From contig OU744721.1 of the NCBI GenBank assembly GCA_916613615.1, positions 81,783,060 to 81,847,059 on the forward strand: 64,000 nucleotides of DNA, given 5' to 3'. Origin of the DNA: Steromphala cineraria. Taxonomy: Eukaryota; Mollusca; Gastropoda; Trochida; Trochidae. The notes beneath the pieces are model-generated. The model was not told the origin of the DNA. It saw nothing but the letters and a program-made list of their open reading frames with translations, and did not search any database. Of the stretch, positions 35,101-47,313 are shown piece by piece; the first letter of the stretch is position 1, and every line of letters starts with the position of its first letter. Both the position numbers and the translations under genes were made by a program.

Positions 35101-38089
35101 TGTACTGCACTGTGCACTATACCGTAACTCAGCACTGCTTACTCATGGATATATTCTATAACACAGTACGTTTAACAATTGATTAGTTTTCTTATGGTTT
35201 CAAAAAACCTGCATAGATAAAACTTTGATACATATTTTGGCCATATCAACCGAAAAGGAGTATATAACCGTCTTACACAACATGGGACATCATTTTAGAA
35301 CTTATTTTTCTATTTTGTTAAAAAAAGATTTTAAAATAATTAGGAAAAAACAGTATTTTTCAGGCTGAAGTAATCATCATAACGCACCTAGGTCGTTATG
35401 TCAAATAGCAACCTGTAAAGACAAAGGAAATAATCTCCCGCGTTGTGCAATGTCAAATAATGACCCCGACCCCCTACCCCCCTCAAAAAATATTTTAAAA
35501 AACAATACAAAACAAACAAAAACAACGAAAACAAGAAAATAAAAATAAAAACTAACAACAAAACAAAAAAATACACAACAACAACAAAAACTTACCACTT
35601 AAACACATAAAATAAAAAACCAACAAATCAAATGAAGTTTAATTAAAATATGGATATAAGTTTACTAACATCTGCTAATCATAAGTGTAAATCAAACTTC
35701 CAATCGTGGATTAAGCACCTTTTGACTAACCGTCTGTCCTTTAGTATTGGCACCTTTCCTTCAACTCTTAACAGATTTGTTTTTTTCATGTTTCTGGATA
35801 AAAGGATAAGTTTTTAAGAGATAAATTCAAGATCATTGTTGATGTTATTCTACTGTATTTATTCTTTGCTTATGATCAGAGCGCCATTCTTTATCCTTAT
35901 GACCAGACCAGAGTATTGTGGTGAGGCTTATAATATCTAACTGAACGTAATATACAAGAAATAATGTTTAAAGAGAACAAAGCGAACTAATATCGATTTC
36001 TCGAATGTTTAAACATTATGGAAAACGATCTTATATATGTATGATAAACAGTTGTAATTTTTCAACATCATTTCCATAGCCAATCTTCCTCGGTCATTTA
36101 AATCCTTTGGATTGAGATTTCAAATTATATTGACGTTGAACTGAACCTAATTAATATTTGCATAAAATATAATAAATCTTTTATTTAACACATCATGATA
36201 TCTGAAAACAGGGAATCGACTTGCAAACAATAAATTATTAGAAATGGGAGATTGTACAATTTAGCAGTTATGGAAACAAAATATTAGTTCATGCGCTCAG
36301 CAATAGGCTACAGTCATCACCAACTCGTGTTCGAAGTGATGGTCTGCGTTTTAAGTTTACCCTTATTTTTTTTATTATCTTATTTATTTCTACCCTTTGT
36401 TAAATACAATTATATGGCATATTTATAAGAAAATCCGACATTGCCTAGTCTTGTTCATTCAGGATAATGAGAGTTACCTCCCTTACTGTTCTAAGCGCAC
36501 AATACCACTTAATAAGGAGAAAACGTTTCAAAACATCTCGTTGATCCGATCAAAAACTTAATTTCATTTTTTAAATTGAAAAACCTATTTGACCCTTTTT
36601 GCAGATTTATTAGTTTTGGGCACCAAAAATAATTTGATCATTTGAAGTACAAATCCGATTCACTTACCATAGAGCGCAATCTTATTAAAATATGATATAT
36701 TTGCTACACTATGCTATGCTTTAATCGGCGTAACACAGTGAAGAAAATTATGATGTTATTTTAACGACATTGCATAGAGCAGTATGTTTTAGATGATATG
36801 ACAATTTAACTTTATGAATGGAACTCCACGATACAGTAATACAACACCTGATGTGCAGAGACAAATAAAAAACCCTTAAAATATCTTACGAATACATGTT
36901 CACAACCATACGTTTAACAATGCCGGACATTAACATTTCGTTGTGTTATATATTTTGAGATAACGTTCCAAAGGAAATCAGACCCCGCCACGTTTGTAAT
37001 AAGATGCACAGTGTCTCCTTCAACACAGTTTGTCCTTTAATGCCAACCAGCGACCTTTTGATTGCTCTTAATCCCTCATATAGTTTTTCATCCTTAACTG
37101 AGACAGATATTTGATACTATTTTTTTTATCTTGTAGGACAACTCGGAACATTCACATGTTATTTTATTTGAAACTTCATCATCAGTGTTCATCCACCTGC
37201 AAATCAATTTCAAAGTCAAATCTTCAAAAAACGATGTTATTTTATGCCCCGCTACAACAGAAGCTGCAATACCAGGCCTCGACAACTCATATTTTTAGAC
37301 GATGATAAAATGTCACATGGCTCGAGTGTCTTATCTAAGATATTGTTATCTGCACCGTGCAAGGCATACGATCTGAGTTCAATATTGCTCTTCTCGCAAG
37401 CGGCATAACGTCCTTCAGCAGTCGAGGTGTCAGGTAGAGGTGTAGCTTCCCGGCGGTAACAAAGCGGTGTACATTACATTATAAATCTACGAAAAATTGT
37501 CTTCTCTCCCGAATGTCTTCTAGTATGAAATCTGATGAACTTGAGGCGAGTTGTGTCTGCCTGTCTGGCACAAGACTTAATTAATATAATAAGGAGTCGC
37601 GGGCTCTCATCAAACATTCATAACTCGCTTTTCTCACTAGACCTACACTTGCCGTGTAACTAGATGCGCTGAGTGTCCAACTACCGCTGTTCGTATACGT
37701 ATGTCGGTGTAGGAATACTTTGTTTAAATTCAGCTTCTGAAATAATCATAGTATTATAAGTATTAGGCCTACTATATTCAAAATAAAAACGGAGCTTATG
37801 TTATCAGAACCATAATTTTCCTGGTCGAGTATTGTAAAGAAAATTATTCAAATTCAATTCAGTGAAGTTAACACATGAAATATTATATCCGGACAAAGAC
37901 ATAAACCAAAAACTTAAATTTCTGACACGATGAAATAACGAAGATGTTATTACGTGATAAATGAAAGAGAAGTTTCACGTGCGCTTGTAATACAAGCAGT
38001 AAGTGCCGGAAATTAAAAAGCAACATTTTGGCCTCAAAAAGCACTCTTTATTAAAAACATCAGCAGTATTGTTTTGAAGAAAATTAATT
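35101..38089. other. Non-coding stretch with an A-rich low-complexity tract
   Basis: AT-rich DNA. Positions about 35460-35620 form a one-sided A/C tract (accccctacccccc then aaaacaaacaaaaacaa repeats); the - strand frames there encode Phe/Leu/Val runs and are artefacts. No gene, array or transposase was recognised. Confidence 0.5.
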
Positions 38090-39500
38090 ATGTGAGGAAT
38101 GAGGGATGGGAGTGATCTGATTACCGTCTCCCGTCCTCTCACTGGACCCCGTCCGTCTTGCTGCGGATCTATTTCCAACTCAACACGGGGGATCCTTTGT
38201 TTGCTGGAAGAAACTCGCGCGTTACACGGCTTCTGTGAAGCCAGCACGAGCCCCGAGGGGTTTGTCGGCCTCTAATTGGTTATTCGTTGGCTCTAGTCCC
38301 GGGGGGAGGCTACAGAAGACGAGAGAGGGGAGAGGGTCGCGGGAAATGGCAGAACGCGAGAAAGAACAAGCATGTAGCTCCGAGCACCGTTGGATTTAGA
38401 GGTGTCTGTTGCCAATGAAATATGTACGACGAGCCTACGACTTCTGTAGTTGTCAATTTGCTTGCTAAGTAACACTTGCAGGATGAAGCGTCTCTGATCA
38501 ATGGCGCCACCCGGGTAATGAAACTAACCGCTCTCCTCTAATTAGATAATGTGTCAAGCCCCACACTGTTCCCGCTGCTGCCTCGCCGCGTCTTCCTTTG
38601 TCCCTGCAGTAGTAGGTGCTGCATGAACGACTCCGTCTTGATGGAGAGACTTCACTGCCACACGCAAACTTATTTGTAAGCCCGGAACCCAAACTAGATT
38701 ACCTCTCTATCCGTTTAAAATGTGAAGGTCGGGGCTGCAAAATAACCTGAGCTCTGAGCAAATATCGCAATCTTGTATTGTAGACTGGATACAAAGTCCT
38801 CAGTTCGCGATGGAATGGCGACTTTTTCTTGGCATAATGAACGAAATAAGAAATTAGCCCAATTCTTCGGTAAAATATTCCCTCGGATTTGAATATCAAT
38901 ATCAAAGGATGTCATCATGACAAAATGGCTATCTGTAATCCTTCAAATGATACAAACTCGCGTTGGAAAAGTTAATGAAGAACGTTCAGATGAAATCTGC
39001 ATAAAGATGAATATCAGGCGCACGAAGCAGGCTAATCTAGCGGGTTGAAGCACGGGGCTGAAGCGCCCTCGCTCGGATTACTGGCAGTCATTACTTCTGG
39101 CAAATCGTTCATCACGGGCGCCATGCCGAGCGCAACACCGGAAGGAATTGTCGGCGTGTCGACGAGAACTTGCCGAGATTCCGCGGGATCCTGAAGCGGA
39201 TGGTGGTATATCCAATACGCCACAGCGCTCACAACCCTTGCCCGGAATTCTCGGGATTCGGCCCCCAACAATAGAAGGAAACCCGCTAAATCCGCGTTGA
39301 GAGATAAGAGAGCGCCACTGACGTCACTTGGCTAATTTATCGCCTTCGTTAGCGACCAGGAAATTACTTCAAAAATAAAATGGCGCTGAAAGCCCTGATA
39401 AACTGGCGATAATCTGCCGACTTGAAGCCTGGTGCGTGAGGAAGCGCAGACTTGGTGTTTTCTTTTGAAACGTGCACTGGAAAAGGTACAGTGCGTGGAT
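38090..39500. promoter_or_regulatory. CpG-rich block, candidate cis-regulatory region
   Basis: CpG-containing, less AT-rich sequence with regulatory-looking words: ctaattagataatg near 38539 (homeodomain and GATA cores), a perfect CRE tgacgtca at 39319-39326, and gataaactggcgataatctg near 39398. Short frames on the - strand show no domain. Inference from motifs and composition only. Confidence 0.3.
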
Positions 39501-40640
39501 GTTGTGAAAACATGAGCTGATGTTTTATAGATGTGGGAGATTTAACTTATTGGAAACCCCTCACGATCTTGACAACTTAGCGCAGGCGTGAGAAATATAG
39601 CTTACAGTGATGGGAAAACGTGCAGACACAAGAGACGAACTACATGGGCGCATACGTCGTGCTTATTGAGGGATTTCAAGACTGAACAGCCGTTTCTAGT
39701 TGTCGGCAGTATCAGACCTAAATGAACATTAAATACGAATGCCTCAGTCAAGTTCCTTGGGTGGGTCCATAGAAGTGGGTGTCGAAAATGTAGGTTACAT
39801 GTCAAGTTGTAAACACGAGTCGAGGCGATAGTAAAGCCAATTAGTTTTCTTCAAAGTAGAACTTTGTTATTTCAAAACGTTTTCCAAGTCCCTTGTGTAT
39901 GATCTTGTTTGACACCTAGAAACTGAGTCACCAGAGACACCCAAGTCATCCGATATGAACCATATAACGTGCTTGCAGGATCAGTCACTATTCAATTTAT
40001 TGAATTTTTTCCCACAAAGGGCCCATCTCGCCAAACACGCTCACGTCGTAATGTTGCTAAAAAGGCTCCAAGTCTTCCATTTATATTTTCCGACATTACT
40101 TCTAGTTATTTTGGCGTCTGAATAGGAACCGACTCGGAAACTACATCCGGCGAATCGGCGTCCGATGTCCGAGAGGCCGGCTACAGCGCCTAATGGACGG
40201 CGGCGGAAAACACACATAGGCACGAAGTCGTATTTACCAGACTTTGATAAGCTATTAGCTTTCCTCTCCCCCAATCCCGCCTGATCACAGATATCGATCT
40301 ATCGATCTGGAGACTACACTGAGAGGACGCTGGGGAGAGGAGGGAGACCCAGCGTTTATATTGGGCACTGCGAGCATCATACAGGTCTCAGGGGGAGAGG
40401 GGGAGGGAGGGCGCGGAGACTCAACCATCATATTGGTGTTGGTCTCGACCTTGGGGGAGACAATCACTAGCCTTCATATGAAGTCGGGGGATTTTAGGTT
40501 ATTGAAACGTACTGTTCATATTTACTTCGATGACAAGGACTATGGTAACGAAAATTGAAAGGGAGATGGGGCGTTTATGTTGACAAAGTCTTGTGTTTGG
40601 GGGGATACCTTTCAAATTAAACGGGGCGTTACATTTGAAC
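39501..40640. other. Non-coding stretch
   Basis: Mixed composition; 40020-40460 is GC-richer with a purine-rich run (gggggagagggggagggagg near 40389). No supported gene. Confidence 0.4.
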
Positions 40641-41020
40641 TACAGTTGCGTACCTTAAGTTTGTTCACTTGATATGGTATCTTTGTGCAAATATCATGTA
40701 ATTTGGGTTTCGTTAGGACTTTAATCAAATACCTCCACAACACTGACAAAAGATTATCACTAGTCTTGTTCATGCCTAAAAATAATTTCAAACCATATTT
40801 TGGGATCGTCAGGGCACTGGTGCAGTATTTCAAAAATTGGCAAGGAATTATAGACAGAATTTAAATTTCGATTAAAATATTCCGTATAGACTCTCTGAGG
40901 AAAAAAACAGCACAATAACATTGACTAAATGTTAAGGAACAAATATAAGCCAGAAACTGTTGCTCACTTATGAAGGATTTTGTAAAGAAAAATAAAACAG
41001 TGATTTCGACCACTGGTCAC
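40641..41020 (-). mobile_element. Truncated inverted-orientation relative of the 58734-59270 element
   Basis: The start tacagttgcgtacct and the following tttgttcactt, gtgcaaatatcatgtaattt and gggtttcgtt blocks match, in order, the reverse complement of the right end of the element at 58734-59270. Near 40970-41016, tatgaaggattttgta and a cactggtc block match its middle. The match stops near 41020, so the other terminus is missing and the copy is older and truncated. Confidence 0.6.
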
Positions 41021-44000
41021 TGTAATCATAGAGACCTGCCATAAATGTTACGGAGAACTGCTAGGTGTGTCATACGGATAAGTCAATGTAAAAAGAATCT
41101 AAATTCGTTTTGGGAGTGCGAGAGAGTTCCATATATAAATAAATTCATTTTAAAATTTGCGCTTGCGACACCCAATTGGCGAAAATCCTGGATCCGCTAT
41201 TGTATATTATAACCGCAAACATGTTAAATTGTCGCCGTTACTAAGAGGGTAACCATCCCTACTAAGAGGTAACAGCTCCTTCATACTAGTCCTACAGCAC
41301 TCAGCCTTGGTTGAAGTTGACGGCACCTTTGTGAGGAGGGCGGGAGGAGAATTTTACAAACCATTATGCATATGAATTTTTAATTCATGAAAACTTTGAG
41401 TTTATATCATTTAGGGCAAAGTCACCTTTTGTGTAACGACATTCATGTTTGTAACAGTGTGAAACGCAGTGGTCTTAATATAAAGAAGATATGTAGAACA
41501 GGTTATGTTGCTATTTAATCGCGTGCACGAATGTCATGTGACATGTTTGAAAGGAAGCCTGCTAACCAGTAAATGTTCTCTGGACTTGTCTTACTTTCTA
41601 ACCAACGATTCGTTGTAAGAAACCGATACTTTAACACGATTGTTGAGTTTAAGGAAATTTAAAATACAACGTTGGCTTTAAATATTTCTTTCACTTCTCA
41701 TGCCTCTTGAAGGACCCAGCTTCGACTTGGTTATTTCCAAGGCTTCTATTTTACATTGAATAAGTCTCCTTTAATTGATTGAAATAAAAAAAAATTTAAG
41801 CTTGAGTCGCTAGCTACAATGTTTTAATGAAATAAACATGGAAACGATTTCATGATTTAGCATAATCAAGTTTTTCAAAACGGGTATGCGATCTTTCAAC
41901 ATATGTAGACTATAAATGTAGTTTGATACAAGTGATCAATAAATGCTCTGAAATGTCATTTATATCCATTTCTTCCTTCCTCAGTGATTACAGTCCTTTG
42001 GTCTTCATGTAATGCACGTATTCAATACTTGGCAGATTTTTTTAATGGATTCCTAAATGCACCACTTCCGAATTTCTCATCATAAATTAACTTTGTTTAC
42101 AATAGCAAATAAACACATACAAATATACATCGCATGACTAATTGCCTAACCTTTAATGCATCTAGACATATTTATGATTCATAATATTAATTGTGTAGAT
42201 GGGCAACATATAGCTACATGTACAAATAGATATGAAAAGAAGAATCTAGAAGAAGCATTTCACATTTCAGTGTTATGGTACAAATGTCTGAGCAAAGATG
42301 TTTATCAAAATATAATAAATCAAAGAAAGTCTTTGTGATATTCTTCGAAGATATTATTTTTCTATTTTCTTAAATTGGTGCGCGTAATTAGATATAATTT
42401 TTTTACCAATTTGTAAACAATAGCAGCTTCATGAAGGTAACTTCTGATCGATTGAGTCGCCGACTATAAATCTTTGTCATCATCATCTTTTAGAGAGTAC
42501 TTCGAGTCAGGCGTTAGAAAAGACAAGAAAATGTTTTCTATATTTTCTTAGGTTATCGCACAGTAACATCTTTAAATGTACCGATGATTCGAAGGTGTCT
42601 ATCGCTACTTGTGTAATCTTCATCCATTCTGACACTATGCCTCTTGCGTTCGGCATTATAGAACTGTTCAACACTATAACGTCATAACAAGAAAACGTGT
42701 TCATCTCTTTCACACTAGAAGGGTTGAAATGGGTATTTTACGTGCACTTTGTTCATAACATCGAGTGTGCGAGTACATTGTTATCTTTCAAAACGTGATT
42801 ACATATATCCCTCGGTTACGTGATTATAAAATATGTCTTATTTTTTCTTTTTGAAACAATGATTAATTATTTGTATAAGGTTGAGTGCAATTTAGGACTC
42901 GCGAAGAAAAAGAAGCGACAGTGCGACCTGAGAAATAAGATTAAAATATATATCTATCAGTTGTTATCTATGATCTTTACTGTAGTAAGTTTACATAGCC
43001 TATATACAATCACACCTTATTTTGTGAATATACTTGTTTGAACATGTGGAAGTTGATGAATTCAGAACAGGTCCTCGATAAGAAGTTTAACTTGGAAGAG
43101 AAGAACAGATGACTGAAGCGGGCGTAAAAGAACTGAGTAATGGACAACATGACCGCCATATTTTCTACGCTGGAAATCGATTGAAAGTGAACAAGATGAT
43201 AGTGCAAGTATACTGTAAAATCTAATAGAAAGGCCACGGTGAAATGGTGAATACAAACGAAATACTTTACCTAAATCATAAAGCAAAATGTTGAAAGGTT
43301 CCTTTCTACACCCTAACTTTCATTTTTATCACAACATTAGAACAATTTTACATCACCAATAATCTTTTTTGACAATAGCAGGTGGGTTTAATTGAAAGTA
43401 TCCAAAGGACCCGATCAATGTTTTTAAATGTTGTGAAGTTACTTGACCATATTTGAGCGCATTTGGATATAAGACAAACATATTAATGAAAAATAACTAT
43501 TATCCACTGCCCGTGCTATTGATAAAACCCGGCATTTTCTTGTATATGTATTTTTTATGATTTTGAAAGACAATTTTCCTAAAAAGGGATAACATGCAAT
43601 CAACATAATGTTATATATTTAACAAAACGCCAAACGCCAACTTTGTAAGTGTCACAACATCATGTTCCTGAATAATGAAAACCATTTGGTTGAAAATATA
43701 TCCTCTTTGGTAGAATATGAGTTTGGGCTTGCCTCATAAGTCAACGTACTAAAGTTTGTTTGCTATATTCTTACATGACTTAGTATACTATGTTGATATA
43801 TGTGACGATAACTCAATTGATTAATTAAAAAAAATTTAGACACTTTTGACACAAGTTTGCCGTATTTTCTCGAAACTTTTCAATCAGTGCACAAGAACTC
43901 ATCTATCATTCGCCACCTTTGGTTGTCGATCATTCAGCTCTGTACACAAGAACCCAGTATGCTAATTTATGAAAAAAAACGTATAAACACGTTTGGCGAA

Positions 44001-44659
44001 ACGTTGTTACATCTAATTCGATGTAGCTAAACGACATGGTTCCTCTTTAGCAACAACCTATCTTACAGGTGTTAGACATGTTAGTTAACACACCATAACA
44101 CAACTGCATCTCTAATGTATTTACCGAATGTTGTAGAGTTCAGATTGTGTGGAGTATAAGTATATAGTTTAGTTGTGGATCGTTCTAGAAACTCAACACA
44201 TAATTTGTTCGATATACTATATTTTCTACATGTCTTTTTTCGTATCAAAACAAACTTCACATAGAACAGGATAACCGTACGAAAGGAACATGAAGCGTTA
44301 AGACATCGCAAAATGAACTTATAACTACATTAATTCTTCTGTCGAGTGTATTGACTTGAATGAAAAAAAGGCAATCTAGACATTCCTAGAATTTGCATCT
44401 CTTTGGACTTGTGTTTTACGACAAATTGCATGTTTCAGGTACTAGGCGCTATTTTCAATAAACATTTCTCACATACACATCTATAAAATTAGCGATCATA
44501 ATGTGAATAGTAATGCAATGGTCATCTGTTTGGCACGTCTTACTTCAAGAAATGATATCTCATTTGAATAATGATTCATTGATGAATGAAACTCACAGGC
44601 TGAAATCTTCACACCTGTTTGACGATTACCAAAGTGAGCCAAATATTTATTGATTTCCA
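41021..44659. other. Long non-coding AT-rich stretch
   Basis: No supported gene in 3.6 kb. Short frames such as 42156-42338 +, 42507-42713 - and 42820-43041 + lack any recognised feature. This leads into the 18-bp minisatellite. Confidence 0.45.
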
Positions 44660-44814
44660 TCGTTAATGTGGATTAAGTAAGTCGTTTACGTGGTTTCGTA
44701 AAGGTAGATGACGTCGTTAACGTGGATGACGTCGTTTATATGGACGAAGTCGTTTACGTGGATTCGTAACTTTAGGTTGATGAAGTCGTTAACATCCTTC
44801 ACGTGGATGACGTC
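44660..44814. repeat. 18-bp minisatellite, left half, interrupted by the BEL insertion
   Basis: Diverged units of an 18-mer like gtcgttaacgtggatgaa, with the last bases acgtc (44810-44814) forming the left target-site duplication of the retrotransposon. The same array resumes at 50629. A longer stretch beginning taggttgatgaagtcgttaa occurs on both sides (near 44774 and 50657), so the array had longer-period duplications before insertion. Confidence 0.85.
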
Positions 44815-45216
44815 TGATCTGAAGGACCGTTTCCGTACCCCTGAGTGACTCGCACAAACGCAACTACGAGTGCATGTGTGGCCAGCACGTTCGAGGCAGG
44901 GGATTTGCCTTTCACTTTGACTTGAGATAGCGTGGCGTGAAGACACATACTTGGTGTCTCCCGCTATCACTTTGATACTTTGATAATACATATATTTGTT
45001 TGTATTTTTGAACATTAATATATTGTCATATTTGGACATCAATCTAGTCATATTTGGACATGAAATATAGTCATATTTTGACATAAATATATTGTCAATA
45101 TTGGACAAATTGAATCGTTGTCATATTTGGACATCACTGCTTACCTGAATAAACATTATTGAATTTTGTTGAGTGTTGACTTACATTTTATGAAACAATG
45201 AATTCACTGCGTAATA
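44815..45216 (+). repeat. BEL/Pao 5' LTR, 402 bp
   Basis: Begins tgatctgaaggaccg and ends gtaata (the other LTR ends gtaaca, the expected CA). It contains a tandem series of five gtcatatttggacat-like words (about 45023-45135) and a polyadenylation-like aataaa at 45149-45154. A segment gttcgaggcaggggatttgc near 44888 accounts for its extra 16 bases relative to the 3' LTR. The block 45185-45210 is in the opposite orientation to its counterpart in the 3' LTR. Confidence 0.93.
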
Positions 45217-45218
45217 TA

Positions 45219-45231
45219 TGGTAGAAGAGCG
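45219..45231 (+). other. Primer-binding-like site
   Basis: tggtagaagagcg follows the 5' LTR after two bases. The TGG start is complementary to a tRNA CCA tail, and the position is that of a minus-strand primer site. The exact tRNA cannot be named from the sequence. It lies in the loop of a possible hairpin formed by 45187-45208 and a related inverted stretch near 45253-45272. Confidence 0.6.
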
Positions 45232-45339
45232 TGGTTGATTGGTTATTTAGTGAATTGTTTCATACATTGTTTGTCAACAATTGAAGGTAAGTTAAAATGA
45301 CTTGAATATTGATAAAGTGTCGTTTAGGACATTGTTGAC

Positions 45340-46909
45340 ATGGCGGCGTCCGCTATTAACAATGACTTAAATGAACCAAATCAATCCACACAACAACCTG
45401 AAATTGAAGTTGCAAATGACTTTGAAACTTCTGTCGCTTGTTTGAAACGCCGTAACGCAGTATTGAAATCTGTATTTACCAGGTCAAAAAACGCTCTAGA
45501 ACGGTTGATTGATGAGGTGGATTTACCATCACGCGGGGATGTTAGGGATGCCATTGATAAAGTTGATCAGTGTCAACTCGATGCAATTGAGATTATTGCG
45601 TCCCTTTCTGAAGTTCACCAAACAAATGGTGATAAGGTAAACATGGTTAAGACATGCAAAGAACTTGAAGATTTAGAAAGGGTGGGTACTGAAGCTCAGG
45701 AAAGAGCCCAGCAATATATATTTAATAGATCTGTCTCTAGTGCAGTCCTAACTACTCCAGATCCAATCACTTCCTCGAAAATATCCTCTCCCAATTAGGG
45801 ATAAAACACCACTACCTCCTCTAAGTTTTCCAAATGAAACAGAGCAACATATTCTCACACCTATCAGGTCACGTGATCAAGATGACTATACTCTGAGAGT
45901 TCATGACACTGAAGAGAAATTTAAGAACATGCACATAGGTCATAGGCAGATTTCAGATGAAATGAATATTTGCAATGATATGTCCAAACATTTGAAAAGG
46001 GTCTCCATTCAACATTTCTGGAGAAATTCAAGTTGGAAAGCAGCTTTCCTTGCTTGTGTTGATAGATCTTCTGCTTCTCCTGAATATAAGCTACTCTATT
46101 TACGCCAGTTTGTTACAGGTGAGGCTAAACGGGCCATCGAACATTTGGGGCATAGTGCTTCAGCATATGAAGTTGCACTTGAACGGCTAGAGCGCAAATA
46201 TGGGGGCAAACGTAGACTTGAACAGGTGTCCTCTTTTAAGCCTATCCGACCAGGTCATGCAAGTGACATTGAAAGGTTCGCAGATATGCTCGATGTTGTT
46301 GTCAATCTTAGAGAGTCAGATAAGGTCGAAGAGTTGGGCAATGGGGCCTTGTTTTGTCAACTGTTAAAGAACATGACTGAAGATATGGTTACAAATTATC
46401 AAAGATGGCTATTTGATAATTATCGTCAGGAGGCTGTTGTTACTCTAAGAGAGTGAGTTCTGCAGGAAGCAGAATTTCAGGTGATAGCTTCTGAGAGTAT
46501 CCATGGTTTAGTTGGTAGATCCAAAAACATTGGTAGAAAAATGTATGAAAAGCAAGGTACCTATTTCACAAAGAAGCACTGTCCAATTTGCAATATGGAC
46601 AACCATGATATCGCAGCTTGTAGGAAGTTCACCTCCATGTCTGTTCCCAAACGTTGGTATCTTGCAAAAAAGTTAAAACTTTGCTTCACTTGCTTAGGTC
46701 AAACTCATTTTGGCAAACAGTGTTCACAAACAAAGAGGTGTGGTATTGAGAATTGTTCTTCATTTCACAACCCTCTACTGCATAGTTCATGTAAGCACAC
46801 TACACCTACAACACCAAGTTCGTCAAATCAGGGATATTCACACGTAAAGCCTCCGATACAGTCACAATGTCATCAAATAAGTTTGAATGGTCCAGTCTTG
46901 TTTTCTTGA
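45340..46909 (+). pseudogene. BEL/Pao gag remnant (DUF1759-like) with two zinc knuckles
   Basis: Gag forms the particle that packages element RNA. The first open part (45340-45798, ATG start) is a helical, charged N-terminal region. After a TAG and a frame change the reading resumes by about 45929 with a DUF1759-type core (LYLRQFVTGEAKRAIEHLG region). A TGA at 46454-46456 breaks this frame; beyond it two C-x2-C-x4-H-x4-C zinc knuckles follow (about 46580-46622 and 46682-46723), the second being CFTCLGQTHFGKQC. The frame closes with TGA at 46907-46909, where the protease frame takes over. At least two stops and one frameshift disable it. Confidence 0.88.
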
Positions 46910-47313
46910 GGACTGTTCCAGTTGTAGTCAAGAAGGGTCAGACAAAGGTTATCATAAATGCCTTGCTGGATGATGCTAGCACACAGACATACATCAATGA
47001 GGACATCTCAGCACAGCTTGGGTTTGTTGGTGAACCTGAATGAGTCTCTGTAAATGTGCTTAATGGCCAGAGTAGTTCATTTAAATCCATGACTGTTGAC
47101 TTTGGCTTAGAGAGCCTTGATGGTTCAGTTGATATCCAGTTGTCTGCATTAACAACAAAAAAGGTTACAGGACGAATGCAAGTAGTCGACTGGCAAAAAC
47201 ATGGTAAAAGGTGGCGTCATTTACACGATGTGCCCTAACCCTTTCCTAAAGTTCAGAAACCTCATACAATTGACCTTTTGATAGGGATGGATTACTTGGA
47301 ATTGCATAGGTAA
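46849..47313 (+). pseudogene. BEL/Pao aspartic protease remnant (DUF1758-like)
   Basis: In a different frame from gag, this stretch encodes [11 protein letters not shown] and then an active-site-like LLDDAST segment (aspartates at 46969-46974), typical of the retropepsin-like protease that cuts BEL polyproteins, followed by a DLLIGMDYLEL stretch usual near its C-terminus. In-frame stops at 47041-47043, 47236-47238 and 47311-47313 disable it. The frame relation to gag could be an original frameshift site or decay; the many other breaks make decay likely. Confidence 0.8.

Noticed and set aside
35388..35598. Phe/Leu/Val-rich - strand frames resembling membrane proteins
   Set aside because: They come from an A/C low-complexity tract; two frames on the same strand are open and both are homopolymer-like.
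44686..45108. 140-codon - strand frame (and its relative at 50074-50520)
   Set aside because: Both run antisense through the BEL LTRs; the repeated peptide comes from the tcatatttggacat words.
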